A stretch of 64,000 bases of DNA from Selaginella tamariscina (lineage: Eukaryota; Streptophyta; Lycopodiopsida; Selaginellales; Selaginellaceae): positions 1,032,001-1,096,000 of the forward strand of contig PUQB01000007.1 of the NCBI GenBank assembly GCA_003024785.1, given 5' to 3'. Positions within the stretch are counted from its first letter, which is position 1. Every line of letters begins with the position of its first letter. This document shows positions 35,121 to 46,822 of this stretch, piece after piece. The notes below the pieces were generated by a model. The model ran no database searches, was not told where the DNA came from, and saw only the letters and a program-made list of their open reading frames with translations. A program made the translations under genes and the position numbers.

Positions 35121-35610
35121 TGTTGATCCACTAATTTTAAACCATCATCAAGATTATTCAAGTTTGTCATAGTCAAAATATCGTACATGGGGACATAGAG
35201 TTGTGATTAAAAAACAAGGAACTTAAACTCGTAGATTTTGGGGGTTCAAGGTTTTCAAATACTAATAGTACTTCCAACTTGATTGTGTACTTTGCTTTTT
35301 ATGTTGCACCTAAAGTTAAGGGACAATATGGGTGTGAGGCAAATATATGGAGCGTTGGTGTTATACTCTTCATTGTATTGAGTGGTCACCAACCCTTTCA
35401 TGGAATGGATGAGTACAGTGTAATGAACAAAGCTTTATAGAGTAAACTTGACCTGAAATGTGAGCCCTAGCCTAGAATATTCAATTGTGCAAGGCAACTT
35501 TCAAAGGGAATACTCAAGCTAGATACTGCTTTGTGGCTTACTATTTCCAAGATTCTTGTGGTTCAAGAAGTTCAACCACCAAGAATGTGTGGAAACGGTA
35601 TAAGCCAACC
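35120..35610 (+). pseudogene. Kinase relic in the opposite orientation
   Basis: Reads QVCHSQNIVHGDIE, then (after a stop) ELKLVDFGGSR, VYFAFYVAPKVKGQYG-like words, EANIWSVGVILFIVLSGHQPF and MDEYSVMNKAL, with stops and shifts. The catalytic loop carries HGD, as in the 24-kb copy, while DFG is intact. It lacks the 12-bp duplication of that copy. The only kinase piece on the plus strand, so an inversion or independent insertion is implied. Confidence 0.75.
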
Positions 35611-35728
35611 ATGCCAAGAAACTTTGTAACTCTTATACATTGTTATGAACTAGCCACTTAGCATCATTATGTGACTCAAATACTCCACTTTGCATTGAGC
35701 TCTTCTTTGCATGAGTTTGTTCTCTCCT

Positions 35729-36130
35729 ACAACTGAAGGATTCTCTGCAAATGCTCCACAACGCTCGCTCATATTCTTTACTATAAATAAGAATATCGTC
35801 AAGGAAGATCTCTATAAGTCATGTAAATAGCCTTCAAACACCTTAATCATTGCAACTAAAGGATTCTCTGCAAATGCTCCACATGTTTGCTCATATTCTT
35901 ATTGTAAGTTAAGAAAGATTTCCATAAAGTTGTGCAAATAGCCTTCAAACACCTTAGTCATTGACCGAGTGAATGTGGATGGGGCATTATGCTCCACATG
36001 CTTGCTCATATTCTTATTGTAAATAAGAATATCATCAAGGAAGTTCTATATAAAGTCATGGAAATAGCCTTCAAACACCTCAATCATTGACAAAGTGAAT
36101 GTGGTTAGGGCATTTGTTAAGCCAAATGGC
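35729..36130 (-). repeat. Triplicated RT active-site segment in element A
   Basis: Three tandem ~120-140-bp units (about 35729-35848, 35849-35984, 35985-36130) each contain GCTCATATTCTT, AAGAATATCGTCAAGGAAG (the reverse complement encodes LDDILI, the RT catalytic box; degraded in unit 2) and AATAGCCTTCAAACACC. A functional RT has one, so this is a post-mortem tandem duplication. Confidence 0.8.
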
Positions 36131-37238
36131 ATAACTGTTAACTCAAAATGCCCAAAGCTAGAAGCTAGTGTTAAAAGTAGTTTTATAGATATATGCCTTC
36201 TTCACAGCAATCTGATGATACCTACTGCATAAATATATCTTGGTGAATACTCTAGCTCCACCGAGATGATTCATGATAATATCTACACATGGCATGAGCA
36301 TCATGTTCTTCACTGTTTGCTTGTTGAAAGCTCTAAAGTCTATGCGCATCTTCATGGTGCCATCTTTCTTCCTCACGAGCAATATTGGTGCACCACATGG
36401 AGACTTGCTCGGTTGTACGAAGTCATATTCCAATAGCTCCATCGCTTATCTTTTAACCTTTTGCTTTTCAGCATGGCTCAATTGAACGGCCTAAGATAAA
36501 TGGCTTTTGTACTCGGTTCTAACACAATCTCATGCTCCACACCTCTTGCAGTTGGTAAGCCATGAGGTAGTTTGAGAGAGAAGACGTCAACTCTCATAGT
36601 ATCTTTGCCTGAGGTGACATTAACTTTCGTATATACATCAAAAAGATAATCTTCTTTATTATAGAGATATTTTTTTCAAAGACATAGTAAAAAGATACTT
36701 GTTTGGAGACTTAAACTTTGTTCTAGACCAAGTGTCCTTCACTCCATTGTACTCAAGTTTCACTCACTTTATGCTCTACTTGATCTTAGGATCCATACAC
36801 TCCAACTACATCCATATGTGCTAGCTTTGCAAGAAAGAAAGTCTCCACCAACTAGGTTTTGTAAACCTCCAACTATAACTCCTCCACACAAGCATTCTAG
36901 CTCTAGCTAAGCCCTCAATCTTGTGTTAAGGCACACTCTTTGTGAGCAAGTTACACTCCTGCTACTCACACAAAGTTATCACTACTTTTGTTATTCATGA
37001 TGATTTGCAGTGGACGTTCATCAAGTTGTCCCTCCACCACAATCGCACATGTGTGTGGCTCCTCTCATGTCATGCAATTTACATGTTAAGCAAGAACAAA
37101 TAAAAATGTATCTTATGGTTTAAAATTGTCTTCTTTGTGCTCCTCTCCACACTCCATCTCTTGAAGCTTCTTAAACTTATTCTTGTCCTCATTAAAACTT
37201 TTGCCCTTGTGCTTGCTCCTCCTTAAACAATTTGCCTT

Positions 37239-37595
37239 TCAATGTCTCACCTCTCCACACAAGTGGCAACGTTCACTATCAAACATCTTAACAATCTTCT
37301 TAGGCTGGTTGTTGGTGCGATAAGAACTAGAGGCTACTAGCTTGGACTTTGGCTTAGCATGATTGTTATTCACTCGATACTCTTGGTGCTCACGAGGACT
37401 TGGGGAGGTGCTCCTACCATGCTTCTTGCCATGTTGCTCATTCTTCTTAAACACCTTTTCCTCCTCATTTAGCAACCAATCATACTCAAACAACTCCTTC
37501 AAATTCTTAAATTGAATTACCGAGTTAAGATGTATATAGAAGTTAGCACTTTGTAACCCATTTATAAAATAGCCCTTTTGTGGGTTGACAAACAC
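37239..37595 (-). pseudogene. Gag fragment with zinc knuckle, element A
   Basis: A 118-codon frame rich in Lys/Asn (KNEQHGKKHGRSTSPSPREH) ends in DSERCHLCGEVRH, the first half of a CCHC knuckle, after which the frame breaks. Upstream pieces to 38200 are out of frame. Confidence 0.65.
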
Positions 37596-38127
37596 GTCAG
37601 GTACACGACATAGTAATTGACTTAATTTCTTAATGTAGTCATTTTAAGTCATCTTCCTTTGTCTAGGTATTGCAATTCACATCTTGCATGAGACACATTG
37701 AACTGAGGAGCATACTCCTTAAACAACTGATAGAACTCCTCCCAAGTTGCAATCATTTTGTGGTGAGCTAACTGGTACTGATTGTCCACCACCTCGCAAC
37801 TTTATACTTCAAGGCCACTGATATGACTATCATAGGCTGCTTGGTACTCACTCCTTGCGATAATCACTATCTCTAGCCAACTCATAGCCCCATTTGTGGA
37901 TTCTTTATGAAAAAAAGGAAAACATGAAGATGATCCAATACTCAGCTCTTACCACCCATGGTTCCTTGAACAAGTTAATCTTCAATAATATCCATCCACT
38001 CATGAATCACCTCCAAGTAGCCATGTACATACTCTTGAAATTGGTTTGAATCTTTCACCATGGCATATAGTTCGAGCATGATTTCTTGGTTTTTCACTCT
38101 TTTGCGATATTATCCTCTCCTTCCCAC

Positions 38128-41100
38128 CAATCACCCATCTCAAACCTTGCTCTGATACTAATTCAATAGGCACCAACACATACAAACTAGAGACCCTCAA
38201 AAGACCACCTGACCTCCCCTCAATTGTTTCTAGCCTTCACACACTACCCTCCAAAAAAGCTTCCATGTAGATCTTTAAGGGGTGCCTTTAGACCCCAATG
38301 AACTACTCACGTAATCTAAATATATTAAAACAACTCCACAAAAAGATTGACTCAAGCTAGAAAAGTATGTCATCTCTACATGTGGGTTGGATTTTTATAA
38401 AGGGAAAATCCCAGTCAAATGAGGTATGATGTATACATGGCTATTTAAAAATAAATATTTATTCAATAGGTTAAACTAATTTAGGTTTTAGATACAAACT
38501 ATGAGCATATTCCATCAATTTACATTAATTGTATATATAAATAAAGTCTCAAATTGCTTAATTAGTGATTTTATGTTTCATTGCACTATAGATAATATGT
38601 TGGTTAATATTGCAATTCTTGACGGAACTATGAGCAGGACACTCGCATGTCATATGAACCATTTTGATTAGGAACTATGAGAGGGTGACTCATAGTTCTT
38701 GGGTAGGAACTGCGAGTGTCTAGCTCACAATCCATATGGAAGCCATGTGGTCACCTCCAAAATCTGCACAGATTTGTGCAAATCTATGCACAACTACATA
38801 ACTAAAATCAAAAGAAATCACATGAAATAATGCAATGCATAAATCATGGGCAGATGCAAAAATTCATGGAAAAACATGGAGAAAATGCACATATCTAGGA
38901 GAAATAACAAAATTACCTTGTCAATCAGCAATATTATGGATCTTTTGGCAACTCTACAAAAAAACACAGAAATTTAAGCCCTCCCTCTCACGCCACTTTT
39001 ATATGTTTAAATTAATTTTAAAATGAATTGCAAGCAAATTGCTCACAATTTATTTATATTTGTGAGAGCTCAAAATATAGAAATGTGTATATTCATTAGT
39101 CCAAAAACCCTAACTTATATACATGAGCGAGTGGTCCAGATTGAAATCAATCCGACAGTTATCAAAACCCATTATGTTAATAATAGTACGTGCACATGCA
39201 GCCGTACACATGGATCTTACGTTATCCCTCATTTCGGAAGGATGTAAGTTGGTTAGGGTTCTCTGGTAGATGGCCCCGGATCTGGAGGAACATTAGGAGG
39301 AGGCATTGGTGGATTTGTAGGCAACACAACTTGTTCCTATTGCATAAAACACTTCAGCCGTTGCACATGTACAATCTCTGGAGGATTGGGTTGAATGTCG
39401 TGCCAAACCTCATAAACTTGCGGCCCTACTAGCTGTAGCACTTGATATGGTCCTTTTCATCCACTGAGGGAGGAGACTCTTAGCTAAACCACGTACGTTA
39501 AGTTTGGGAAAACGAACCAACACCAGTTCATCAACCTTGTACTCCACAAGAGGACGATGATGCGAATTGTAACGTTGTTATTGTCCTACTTGTACGTGGC
39601 CCAAGTATTATGCAGACTCTGCACGAACTAATGGAAGAATGATCGTCAAATATCAATCCCATGACCTAGCATCAGTAGCTTGTGGTAACCCAAAAGGTAG
39701 ACCCAACTACGTCGGCAACACCGAGTCATGACCATACAAGAGCTTATATGGGGAAGTACTAGCGGAACTTTGTACTCCAGTGATATAAGCATATGGAAGA
39801 GACAGCAGATAACCATTCCAATCCGAATGTTAAAAGTTCACATACTTCGCAATCATCCCTTGAAAGTTCTGACGAGCCGTTCCACCAAATCATCTACATG
39901 AGGATGATAAGCACTTATGAAAGTGTGGCATATCTGCAGTCGAAACATCAAGACTTGAAATGCCTCGGCCATAAATGCAGAACCATTGTCCGAGAGAATT
40001 TACTCTGGACAAGAATGCTGAAACACAACCCAATTAAGGAAATACTGACCAACCGTAGAAGTAGTTGCACTAGCAAGAGCACCAACTTCTACCCAACGAG
40101 TTAGGTAGTCATAAGCAATAATAATATACTCATTACCAGCAATCGATCGTAGAAAAGGTCCCATTAGATCAAACGCCACTAACTCAAATGGACGAGAAAC
40201 TGCAATTGACTTCAATTGTCCTTCCGAAGTACACAGGGGAGTATTGCGAGTTTGGCACCACATACAACTATGCACATATCGATTCACATCTTCTCGCAAC
40301 TCTGACCAATAGAAAGATCTGTGCAGCTTCTCCATTATATGATGATGTCCCATGTGCTTGCCGAGAACATGAGAGTCATGGTAAGAATGGAGGAAGTATG
40401 GAATGAAGACCGAAGGCACTACCAATTACAAATGATCATCTAGATCAGTCCCCATAAAAAAGAAGGTTGTCCTGAAGGCGATATTGCAAATGTAAATGCT
40501 TAAAAGACAAGTCATCAGCAAATGATGTAAGATTCTCAAACCCATCACGAGGCCTTTGAATTCATGGCTCAACCTTTTGAACTTTTCAAACCTCATCCAA
40601 AGATAGTAAATCTAACTCTGCATTTTGCGAATACTGAACGTTAAGCACAACAACTGCTGATGGTACAGAATCTTTGTCCAAAATGTCCACTGATGCTTGA
40701 ATAACTGGCTCCTCATGGACAGAAGAAAAGAGAAAAGGTGGAAGAGGAACTCGAGAAAGAGCATTAGCATCAGCTATGGAACTCCCTGGGCGATGAACAA
40801 CCTCGAAGTCGTAAATTTAAAGCTTCAAGGCCCATCTAGCAGTACGACCAATTAAATTCTTCCGCTTCAACAACGAAGTGACTGTTGCATGATTGCCTTC
40901 CAATAGCGTTCGAGAACCATGCAAGTAGGCATGAAGCTTCTCAAAACCCCAAACTGCTACTAGACACTCCTTTTTATTTTCAAGTAGTTCACCTATGTTG
41001 GTTGCAATGTACGATTGATGTACATAATGGGATGTCATTGGCCAGAGACACTCGTACTCTCCTACAGCAATACGCCCAAAAGCATATATGTGTAAGATGA

Positions 41101-41913
41101 AAGGACGAGTGTAATCCAGATACGCCAAAACTGAAGGAGTCGTTAACAACTCTTTGAGATCTGCAAATGCCTACTTGCAATCCTTAAACTAAACAAAAGA
41201 AGTCATTGACAACTTCAGCAATGCCTGCAATGGTGTAATACGATCTGAAAGATGATCCACAAAACGACGTAGATATTGTACCTTGCCAAGAAAGCGTTGC
41301 ACATCGTTCACACACTTCGGCGTAGGGAACTTCAAAACTGCAACAAGTTTGTTAAGATTAACTTGCAAACCTTCACGAGAAATGCGATAATCAAGATAAG
41401 TAGTGTCCTTGGATCCAAACACACACTTAGATGGCTTTAACTTCAAACCAACTTCTTGCAATCGATCTAAAACCTTGCGTACATCACCGACATGCTCCTC
41501 CCACATTCCATCCGAGTTGGCAGTCACCTTGACATATTGCATAGAACCTCGTCCATCATACGCTGGAAAGTCGTTAGCATTGCTCAAATAGAAAGGCATC
41601 ACCAAGAACTCATACATGCCAAATGGTGTTCGAAAAGCAGTCTTGGGAATGTCCATGTCAGCCATCGGAACTTGCCAATATCCAGAGGCAAGATTTAACT
41701 TGGTGAACTAACAGCTTTGCCCGAATCAATCCAAAAGATCTGCAGTATGAGGAAATGGGTACACATATGAAATGATTACATCATTTAATGGGCAATAGTC
41801 AATGCAGAATCGAACGCTCCCATTTGGCTTCATCACAATATGAGGTTCGCATGCCCAAGGACTTCGATATTTTCGGATAACACCCTTCTCCAACATCTTT
41901 TTAACATTCATTC
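38128..41913. repeat. 3.8-kb segmental duplication, copy 1
   Basis: Matches 46823-50610 over its whole length, starting at ATCACCCATCTCAA. It includes a non-coding repeat (38170-39060), a solo end of element B (LTR 39061-39221) and most of element B's coding region. It ends abruptly inside the RT region at about 41913. The two copies share stops and deletions, so the element was already dead when copied. Confidence 0.85.
39061..41913 (-). mobile_element. Element B1: truncated Ty3/gypsy copy
   Basis: The 3' LTR is 39061-39221. Then, in reverse order, integrase pieces (40000-40425, FIPYFLHSYHDSHVLGKHMG, CMWCQTRN, LVAFDLMGPF), RNase H (40817-41149, GFEKLHAYLHGSRTLLEG) and RT (41189-41665; 41726-42040 with CIDYCPLNDV). 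The protein pieces resemble the 24-28-kb element but are clearly diverged. Many stops. Truncated at 41913 before protease and gag. Confidence 0.85.
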
Positions 41914-42119
41914 TTATAAGGAATATTTGATTAGGGTTAATATATATTCTATTCCTTTTAAGGTTTAGGTATATTCTTAAGGTTTCAAAAAGAAAGGCGG
42001 TGGAGGCGGCGACTGTGAAATCTCCCTCTCTCTCACACATAGGTGAGATCTCTCTTTCTCTCTCTCACATGCACACTCTTGAGTTTATTTATTTATTTTT
42101 ATTTACATATACATTTATA
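41914..42119. other. Left end of the 4.9-kb unique segment
   Basis: The sequence starts TTCTTATAAGGAATATTTGA directly after the broken RT. It contains GGCGGTGGAGGCGGCGAC and CT-rich tracts and may be a leader or promoter. No inverted match to the right end of the segment (about 46780-46823) was found by eye. Confidence 0.4.
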
Positions 42120-42185
42120 TGTGTATGTATCTTAATAATAAAATTTATTTATCTATCTCTCGCACACACACGCACACTCATATAC

Positions 42186-42224
<39 letters not shown>

Positions 42225-42630
42225 TACATATATGTGTGTGTGTGTGTGTGTGTGTTTTTATCTATATGATTTTATTTGTTTTGCTCACACACGCATACAC
42301 ATGATATACATATACACATATATATATACCTATGTACATATATACATACATATATTATGTGTACCAGTATCTGTATAATTTTATTTATTTATTTATCTTC
42401 GCACACACACGCACACTCCTGTATATACATATACATATATATACATATTTATATGTGTGTGTGTGTGTGTATCTGTATAATTTAATTTATTTAGCACACA
42501 CATACGATATACATATACATATACATATGTGTGTGTGTATCACTATAATTTTCTGATTTATCTATCTCTGGCACACACACGCACTCTCCTACACACACAT
42601 ATGCATATACATATATATATATATGTGTGT
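42120..42630. repeat. Minisatellite of alternating CA/TA/TG blocks
   Basis: About four units of ~110 bp, each of the form ATAATTTTATTTATTTATC, CACACACACGCACACTC, TATACATATACATA, TATGTGTGTGTGTG. Each unit is self-complementary (CA arm against TG arm) and could extrude as a hairpin. Open frames here are translations of the repeat. Confidence 0.9.
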
Positions 42631-43400
42631 AGTGGCGGGATTAATCCTGCTGCTATATGGTTAGCCCCACGAGCAGCAGGATTAATCCTGCCGCTATATG
42701 GTTAGGGCCTCGGTGGCGGGATTAATCCTGCCACCGAGGCCCTTCATGCAGGTCATGAGCGGCAGGATTAATCCCGCCGCCCTTCACACAGGCTATTCGA
42801 TTAGCCTCATGAGTGGCAGGATTAATCCCGCCACCCATGAGGCTAACCGAAGAGCGGCGAGTTTAATTTCATTGCCCATGGCCTGCGTGCAGGGCCTAGG
42901 CGGCGGGATTAATCCCGTCGCACACCCATGCCCTGCGTTGAATGCGGCGGGATTTATCCCGCCGCCAATGGCCTGTGTGAAGGGCCTAGGCGGCGGGATT
43001 AATCCCGCCCTTCACCCATCCCTTCTTGGAGGGCGGGGGATTAATCCCCACCCTTATATATGTGTGTGTGCGCATGATTTACGAGAGGGCAGCGGGATTA
43101 ATCTCGCCGACCCTTCTATGCCTGGTGGAGGGATGAATCCCGCCACCCTTCTTTTTTTCCTCCATTGGTGAGTCAAACCAATTCCGACCACCTCTGTCTG
43201 AGATGAAGAAGGTTTACAGCATAACAATGGAAGGGACTGAAAAGGGTGGCGAGATTAATTTCACCATCCCTTACATGGTGGATGAGATTAATCCCGCTGC
43301 CTTTCTACAGCCCCTGAAGGGGTGTGCCAAATAAATCCTGCCCAGTTCTCTCTGAGACAGGAGGCATAGAAGGGGTGGCGAGATTAATCCTGCCCCACCT
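42631..43400. repeat. Array of GGCGGGATTAATCCCGCC-type palindromes
   Basis: Sixteen recognisable copies of a perfect or near-perfect palindrome centred on GGATTAATCC, eight with the exact 10-bp core, are spaced about 25-70 bp apart. Flanking arms co-vary: GTGGCGGGATTAATCCTGCCAC near 42713, GCCTCATGAGTGGC with GCCACCCATGAGGC near 42803-42843. Several units therefore form extended stems. GGCCTAGGCGGCGGGATTAA recurs twice. An overlapping 157-codon frame (42698-43171) is only the repeat translated (GxINP motifs). Confidence 0.9.
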
Positions 43401-43854
43401 TCCATGTGAATATATATGTGTATTAGTATATATAAGTTGCATATCTCATTTTATTTATTTTATCATTTTATCATAATATTTTGAGTAAAAGCCAGTAAAC
43501 TATGTAAAACTATCCAAAGCTCACATTTGTGGTGGTTCTAAAACCAAATGTTATCTGTCTTTTGCACTAGCACAAACATGAGCTTTGGACAGTTAATCCC
43601 ATCCACTTCTCTCTGAGACAAAGAGGGGTGTATGTGAATTTATCTGTGTATTAATTTTGTTTATTCGGGTTTATACAAGTGTGTGCGATTTTATATGAAT
43701 TGTATTTAGTGTATTATTTTGCAAAATGACGATTTGATCAAAAGGAGATTCAGTCATTAATATAGAGTCGTCGTCAAATTCTGGGTAAAATTAAAATAAA
43801 ATCTGTTATATTCGGATAAGTACTTAAAGAACTAATCATTTTTGTATTCAGATG
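43401..43854. other. Spacer between palindrome array and ParB-like gene
   Basis: AT-rich, with GTTAATCCCATCCACTTCTCTCTGAGACA near 43596, a diverged palindrome half. A TTTTGTATTCAG at 43842-43853 could be a splice acceptor for the following frame. Confidence 0.4.
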
Positions 43855-46605
43855 TGGAATTGAGGTGACATTGAAGACGAGAGCAGGAGAAGAGATGGGC
43901 AGGGGGATTTTAGAATCAACTTGGCCATATTTCAAACTAAACGGGAAGCACATTGGAACAACTATGGTTGCTATCAAACTAACCTCTGTCACATCGCATA
44001 GACAAGCAAAACAGATGTGCTAGTCAAGTATCCGAAAGCATGCTGCGAATCCAGATTGAACAATGCTCAACACATATGCCTTGTTCCATTCAATGTCATG
44101 TTCTCGGATCCAAAGGTCGCCAGTTACAACATTAATCTCGGGTAGTCTTGTCGACTTGTGGATAATGATGTTCACGTGTTCACTAATGATGTTGACTATG
44201 GAGTTCTTCTTTAATTCAACGAAAGCTCATCTATGGAGGGGATTCAATTAGATGTCTACTTTGAAGATCTTCAGACTCATCGAGTAGGTGTATTCTCAGC
44301 AAAGGTTGCTTCACAATACAGAACATCCACAAGTGGAGCAATCGTCTCTCTTCACATTGAAGAAGAACACAGCAACATCATAAGAGAGATTGAGAGGGTG
44401 GCTCGGTCTCAGGTTCTTTACAGATCATGTTCAATTTGCTTAAAAAACTTCGGGAGCTGGAAGAGTGTGCCGAGAACATTAGAACAGCATCAATCGGGGA
44501 TCACACATGTTGATTCGAATCATAGAAGAAAATCATTAGTCATTTTGTCAGTGCACCTGTGGCATCACATGCTGCAATAAGCCATAAGGAAATGATGTTG
44601 GATGATAGGATTTATGAGTGTAGGGTTAAGTATTGCAGCATCAACCCAAACTTCAATTACATGCCACTCAACCAGGAATGTATAGCTGAGCTCATGGAGA
44701 AGATGAAGGACGACAATTCTTACACTGTTCCACATAATGCTATTTTGTGCCCATACTATGAAAGAAACAAAGGCGCTAAGAAAGTGTGGATTACAACACC
44801 AGAACAAATCAGAAGATTCAGACAGAGAAAAGAAAATCAATCAAGTATTACATCATTAGTGGCCAGCACACAATAATGGCAGCCCAACGACTTCTCGATG
44901 AACACAACAAAGGAACGATGGCAACAAAACTTTCCAAGAATAATCGTGAGAAGCTGAAAAGATTGACGTTTTTTAGCTAAGCCGAATCTCACAATCAAGC
45001 AGTACCATAAGTTATCGGCGGAATGGGACGCTACTGACACTAACCACTACAACAACAAAATATGGGAGAAGTTCAAACACACGCAAGCCGTGTAGGAATC
45101 TCTTCAGCGACCACAAAGAATTACTGCAGGGAATACACAATGTGCGATGTACCGGGTAAGTAAATTGTCTGGGCGGGATTTACCTCGCTGGTATATTAAT
45201 CTGTCTCTTTTTTTTAGAGAGTTGAAGAAATTGTAACAGTTGATTTTGCCCAGGTGGGCGGGAAGGAAACATCTTTTTGATGATGTTGATTTCTTGTTCC
45301 GAGGATAGGATCTTTGCCAAATGGTTGGGGATTACCCAATAAGACGCCGAAGGCTAAGTCTGTTCAATTTACAAAGGATGTAAACAACGATTTCAAGCTT
45401 ACATGGTTGAAGCCTTTAAATGGAACAACGATGGAGGAGATGGAAGTCTTGGCTGATTTGGTGATTGATGGCAAACTACATATTAACAACAGCAGCCCCA
45501 CCTCTCCTTTTCATGTCAAGGCAATGGAATTAAAGACGGTCAGGCACTTCAAGGAGTGGTTGGGAATACACTGCCACAAACTGGGTTGGACCTTGGCTTT
45601 AACATACGAAAAGGTTAGCAAATATTTGCATGTGACAAACGATGATATGCTTGTCGTGGGTGAATCAATCGGAAGATTTGGGCAAGAATCTATTACACGC
45701 CAACGCCAAAAAGGAGAACATTGCGATGACGCCTTCTCTTATGGTAGTCCTTCAGCAGCGGAGAACCGAGTTGAACCTTATAAAGGAGGATGCTATGAAT
45801 CACGACAAGCCCTACAGATGTTTGTTGTTGGATTCGAAGACTGTTTGTAGGAAACCGTTTCAATTGTTTGTGATGGATTGGCAGGTGTCAAAAAATCCTT
45901 CGACAGACAGGACACTAGAGGATTTGGTGGAGAAACTTAGCCGTGCGAGCATGTACAAAGAAGGTATTTATTATTGAATTCATGCTTACACTCTTCACTG
46001 ATACCTACATTTTCAGGTATTTATTTCTTGATTCTTGCTCATGTCACCAATACTTTTGCCTTCGCCTTCGCCAAGAAGAATAAACATCGTTGAACATGAT
46101 TTTATATAATGATGCTGATCCGAAGTGCATTGATACGGTTATTCACTTGGTTATTAAGAATGCGCCAAACAATTTCAAACTTCCAAATGACTAGCCAGGC
46201 ATCTGTTTGCACTCTAACGGGCTGAACTCCATCCGATACATCGATAGCTGAGAGGGACGTATTCAACAATGTACGTTATCCAAACATTACAAGTCAAGCG
46301 GCACGGAGCATCGTCAACTTGATCAGGGGTCCTCACAATGATGCATAGGTTTTTGACTACTGCACTAGGGATCCGTCTTGAAGGAGTGTTACCTTCGGGA
46401 TACATATGTGTTTTCGTTGAAAAGGATAAGACCATGGTTAAGGACCTAAACAAGTGGATAGAGAGGTTCTCAATTGACTACCCCAACAAACCCATACAGG
46501 AGTATTTGAGAAAGTTCCCTCCCGATAAGTGCGATAGTTCTGAAGACGAATCTGGTTCAATGTTGGAATTTGAGGACAAACTTCAATAAATAGACCGGAA
46601 GTTAT
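43855..46605 (+). pseudogene. Decayed multi-domain gene with a ParB/DGQHR-like motif
   Basis: Coding sequence can be followed through five frame pieces. (1) GILESTWPYFKLNGKHIG, then NAQHICLVPFNVMFSDPK and GIQLDVYFEDLQTHRVGVFS (43894-44580, two stops), with a CxxC pair in CSICLKN. (2) 44559-44876: YMPLNQECIAELMEKMK, then CPYYERNKGAKKVW. (3) 44786-45095: YIISGQHTIMAAQRLL, then LAKPNLTIKQYHKL. (4) 45314-45977: FKLTWLKPLNGTTMEEME and HFKEWLGIHCHKLGW. (5) 46338-46589: an acidic C-terminal tail, DSSEDESGS. Pieces 2-3 fit the ParB N-terminal/DGQHR fold, where a PL..I..L..S box is followed by xIIdGqHRxxAA. Stops and shifts show it is dead here. Family unknown to me; total length would be about 800-900 residues. 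Confidence 0.6.
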
Positions 46606-46822
46606 CTCGAGGAGTACAGAACATTCACACACTCCATTACTCATGGAAACATCAACAGAAGATACGGAAGATCATGAACCATCTCACAAGCGGCCTAGAC
46701 CTTCTTCGCCTCACTCAGAAGGTAATAGCGAAGAAGAATTGTTAATGAGTTCTTAGAGTGATGAATAGTTGTAAATGAGTATAACATAAGGCATTTTTGT
46801 ATATTTCGTTTATATTTGTACA
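46606..46822. other. Right end of the 4.9-kb unique segment
   Basis: Continues an acidic/serine reading (EDHEPSHKRPRPSSPHSEG-like in one frame) to about 46755, then AT-rich sequence ending TTTGTACAG before the duplicated segment restarts at 46823. Confidence 0.4.

Larger units (their letters stand above)
35640..38165 (-). mobile_element. Degraded Ty3/gypsy retrotransposon A
   Basis: On the minus strand: primer site at about 38142-38158 (TTAGTATCAGAGCAAGG, initiator-Met type), gag pieces with a CHLCGE...H knuckle (37239-37595), and RT (36158-36442, ELLEYDFVQPSKSPCGAPILLVRKKDG and MRIDFRAFNKQT). Heavy stop and frameshift load. No integrase is recognisable; the element is truncated at about 35640 near the kinase relic. 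The presumed 5' LTR begins at about 38166 and is shared by the duplicated segment at 46.8 kb. Confidence 0.75.

Noticed and set aside
42698..43171. 157-codon plus-strand ORF with repeated GxINP motifs
   Set aside because: It is the palindrome array read as protein; every INP is the GGATTAATCC core. No independent coding signal.
42631..43400. CRISPR-like regularly spaced palindromes
   Set aside because: Spacers are irregular and themselves repetitive, and the context is a plant nuclear genome.
44559..44980. Bacterial contamination as source of the ParB-like sequence
   Set aside because: The gene is embedded in plant repeats, has plant-like AT-rich codon use and decays like its neighbours; no bacterial operon surrounds it.
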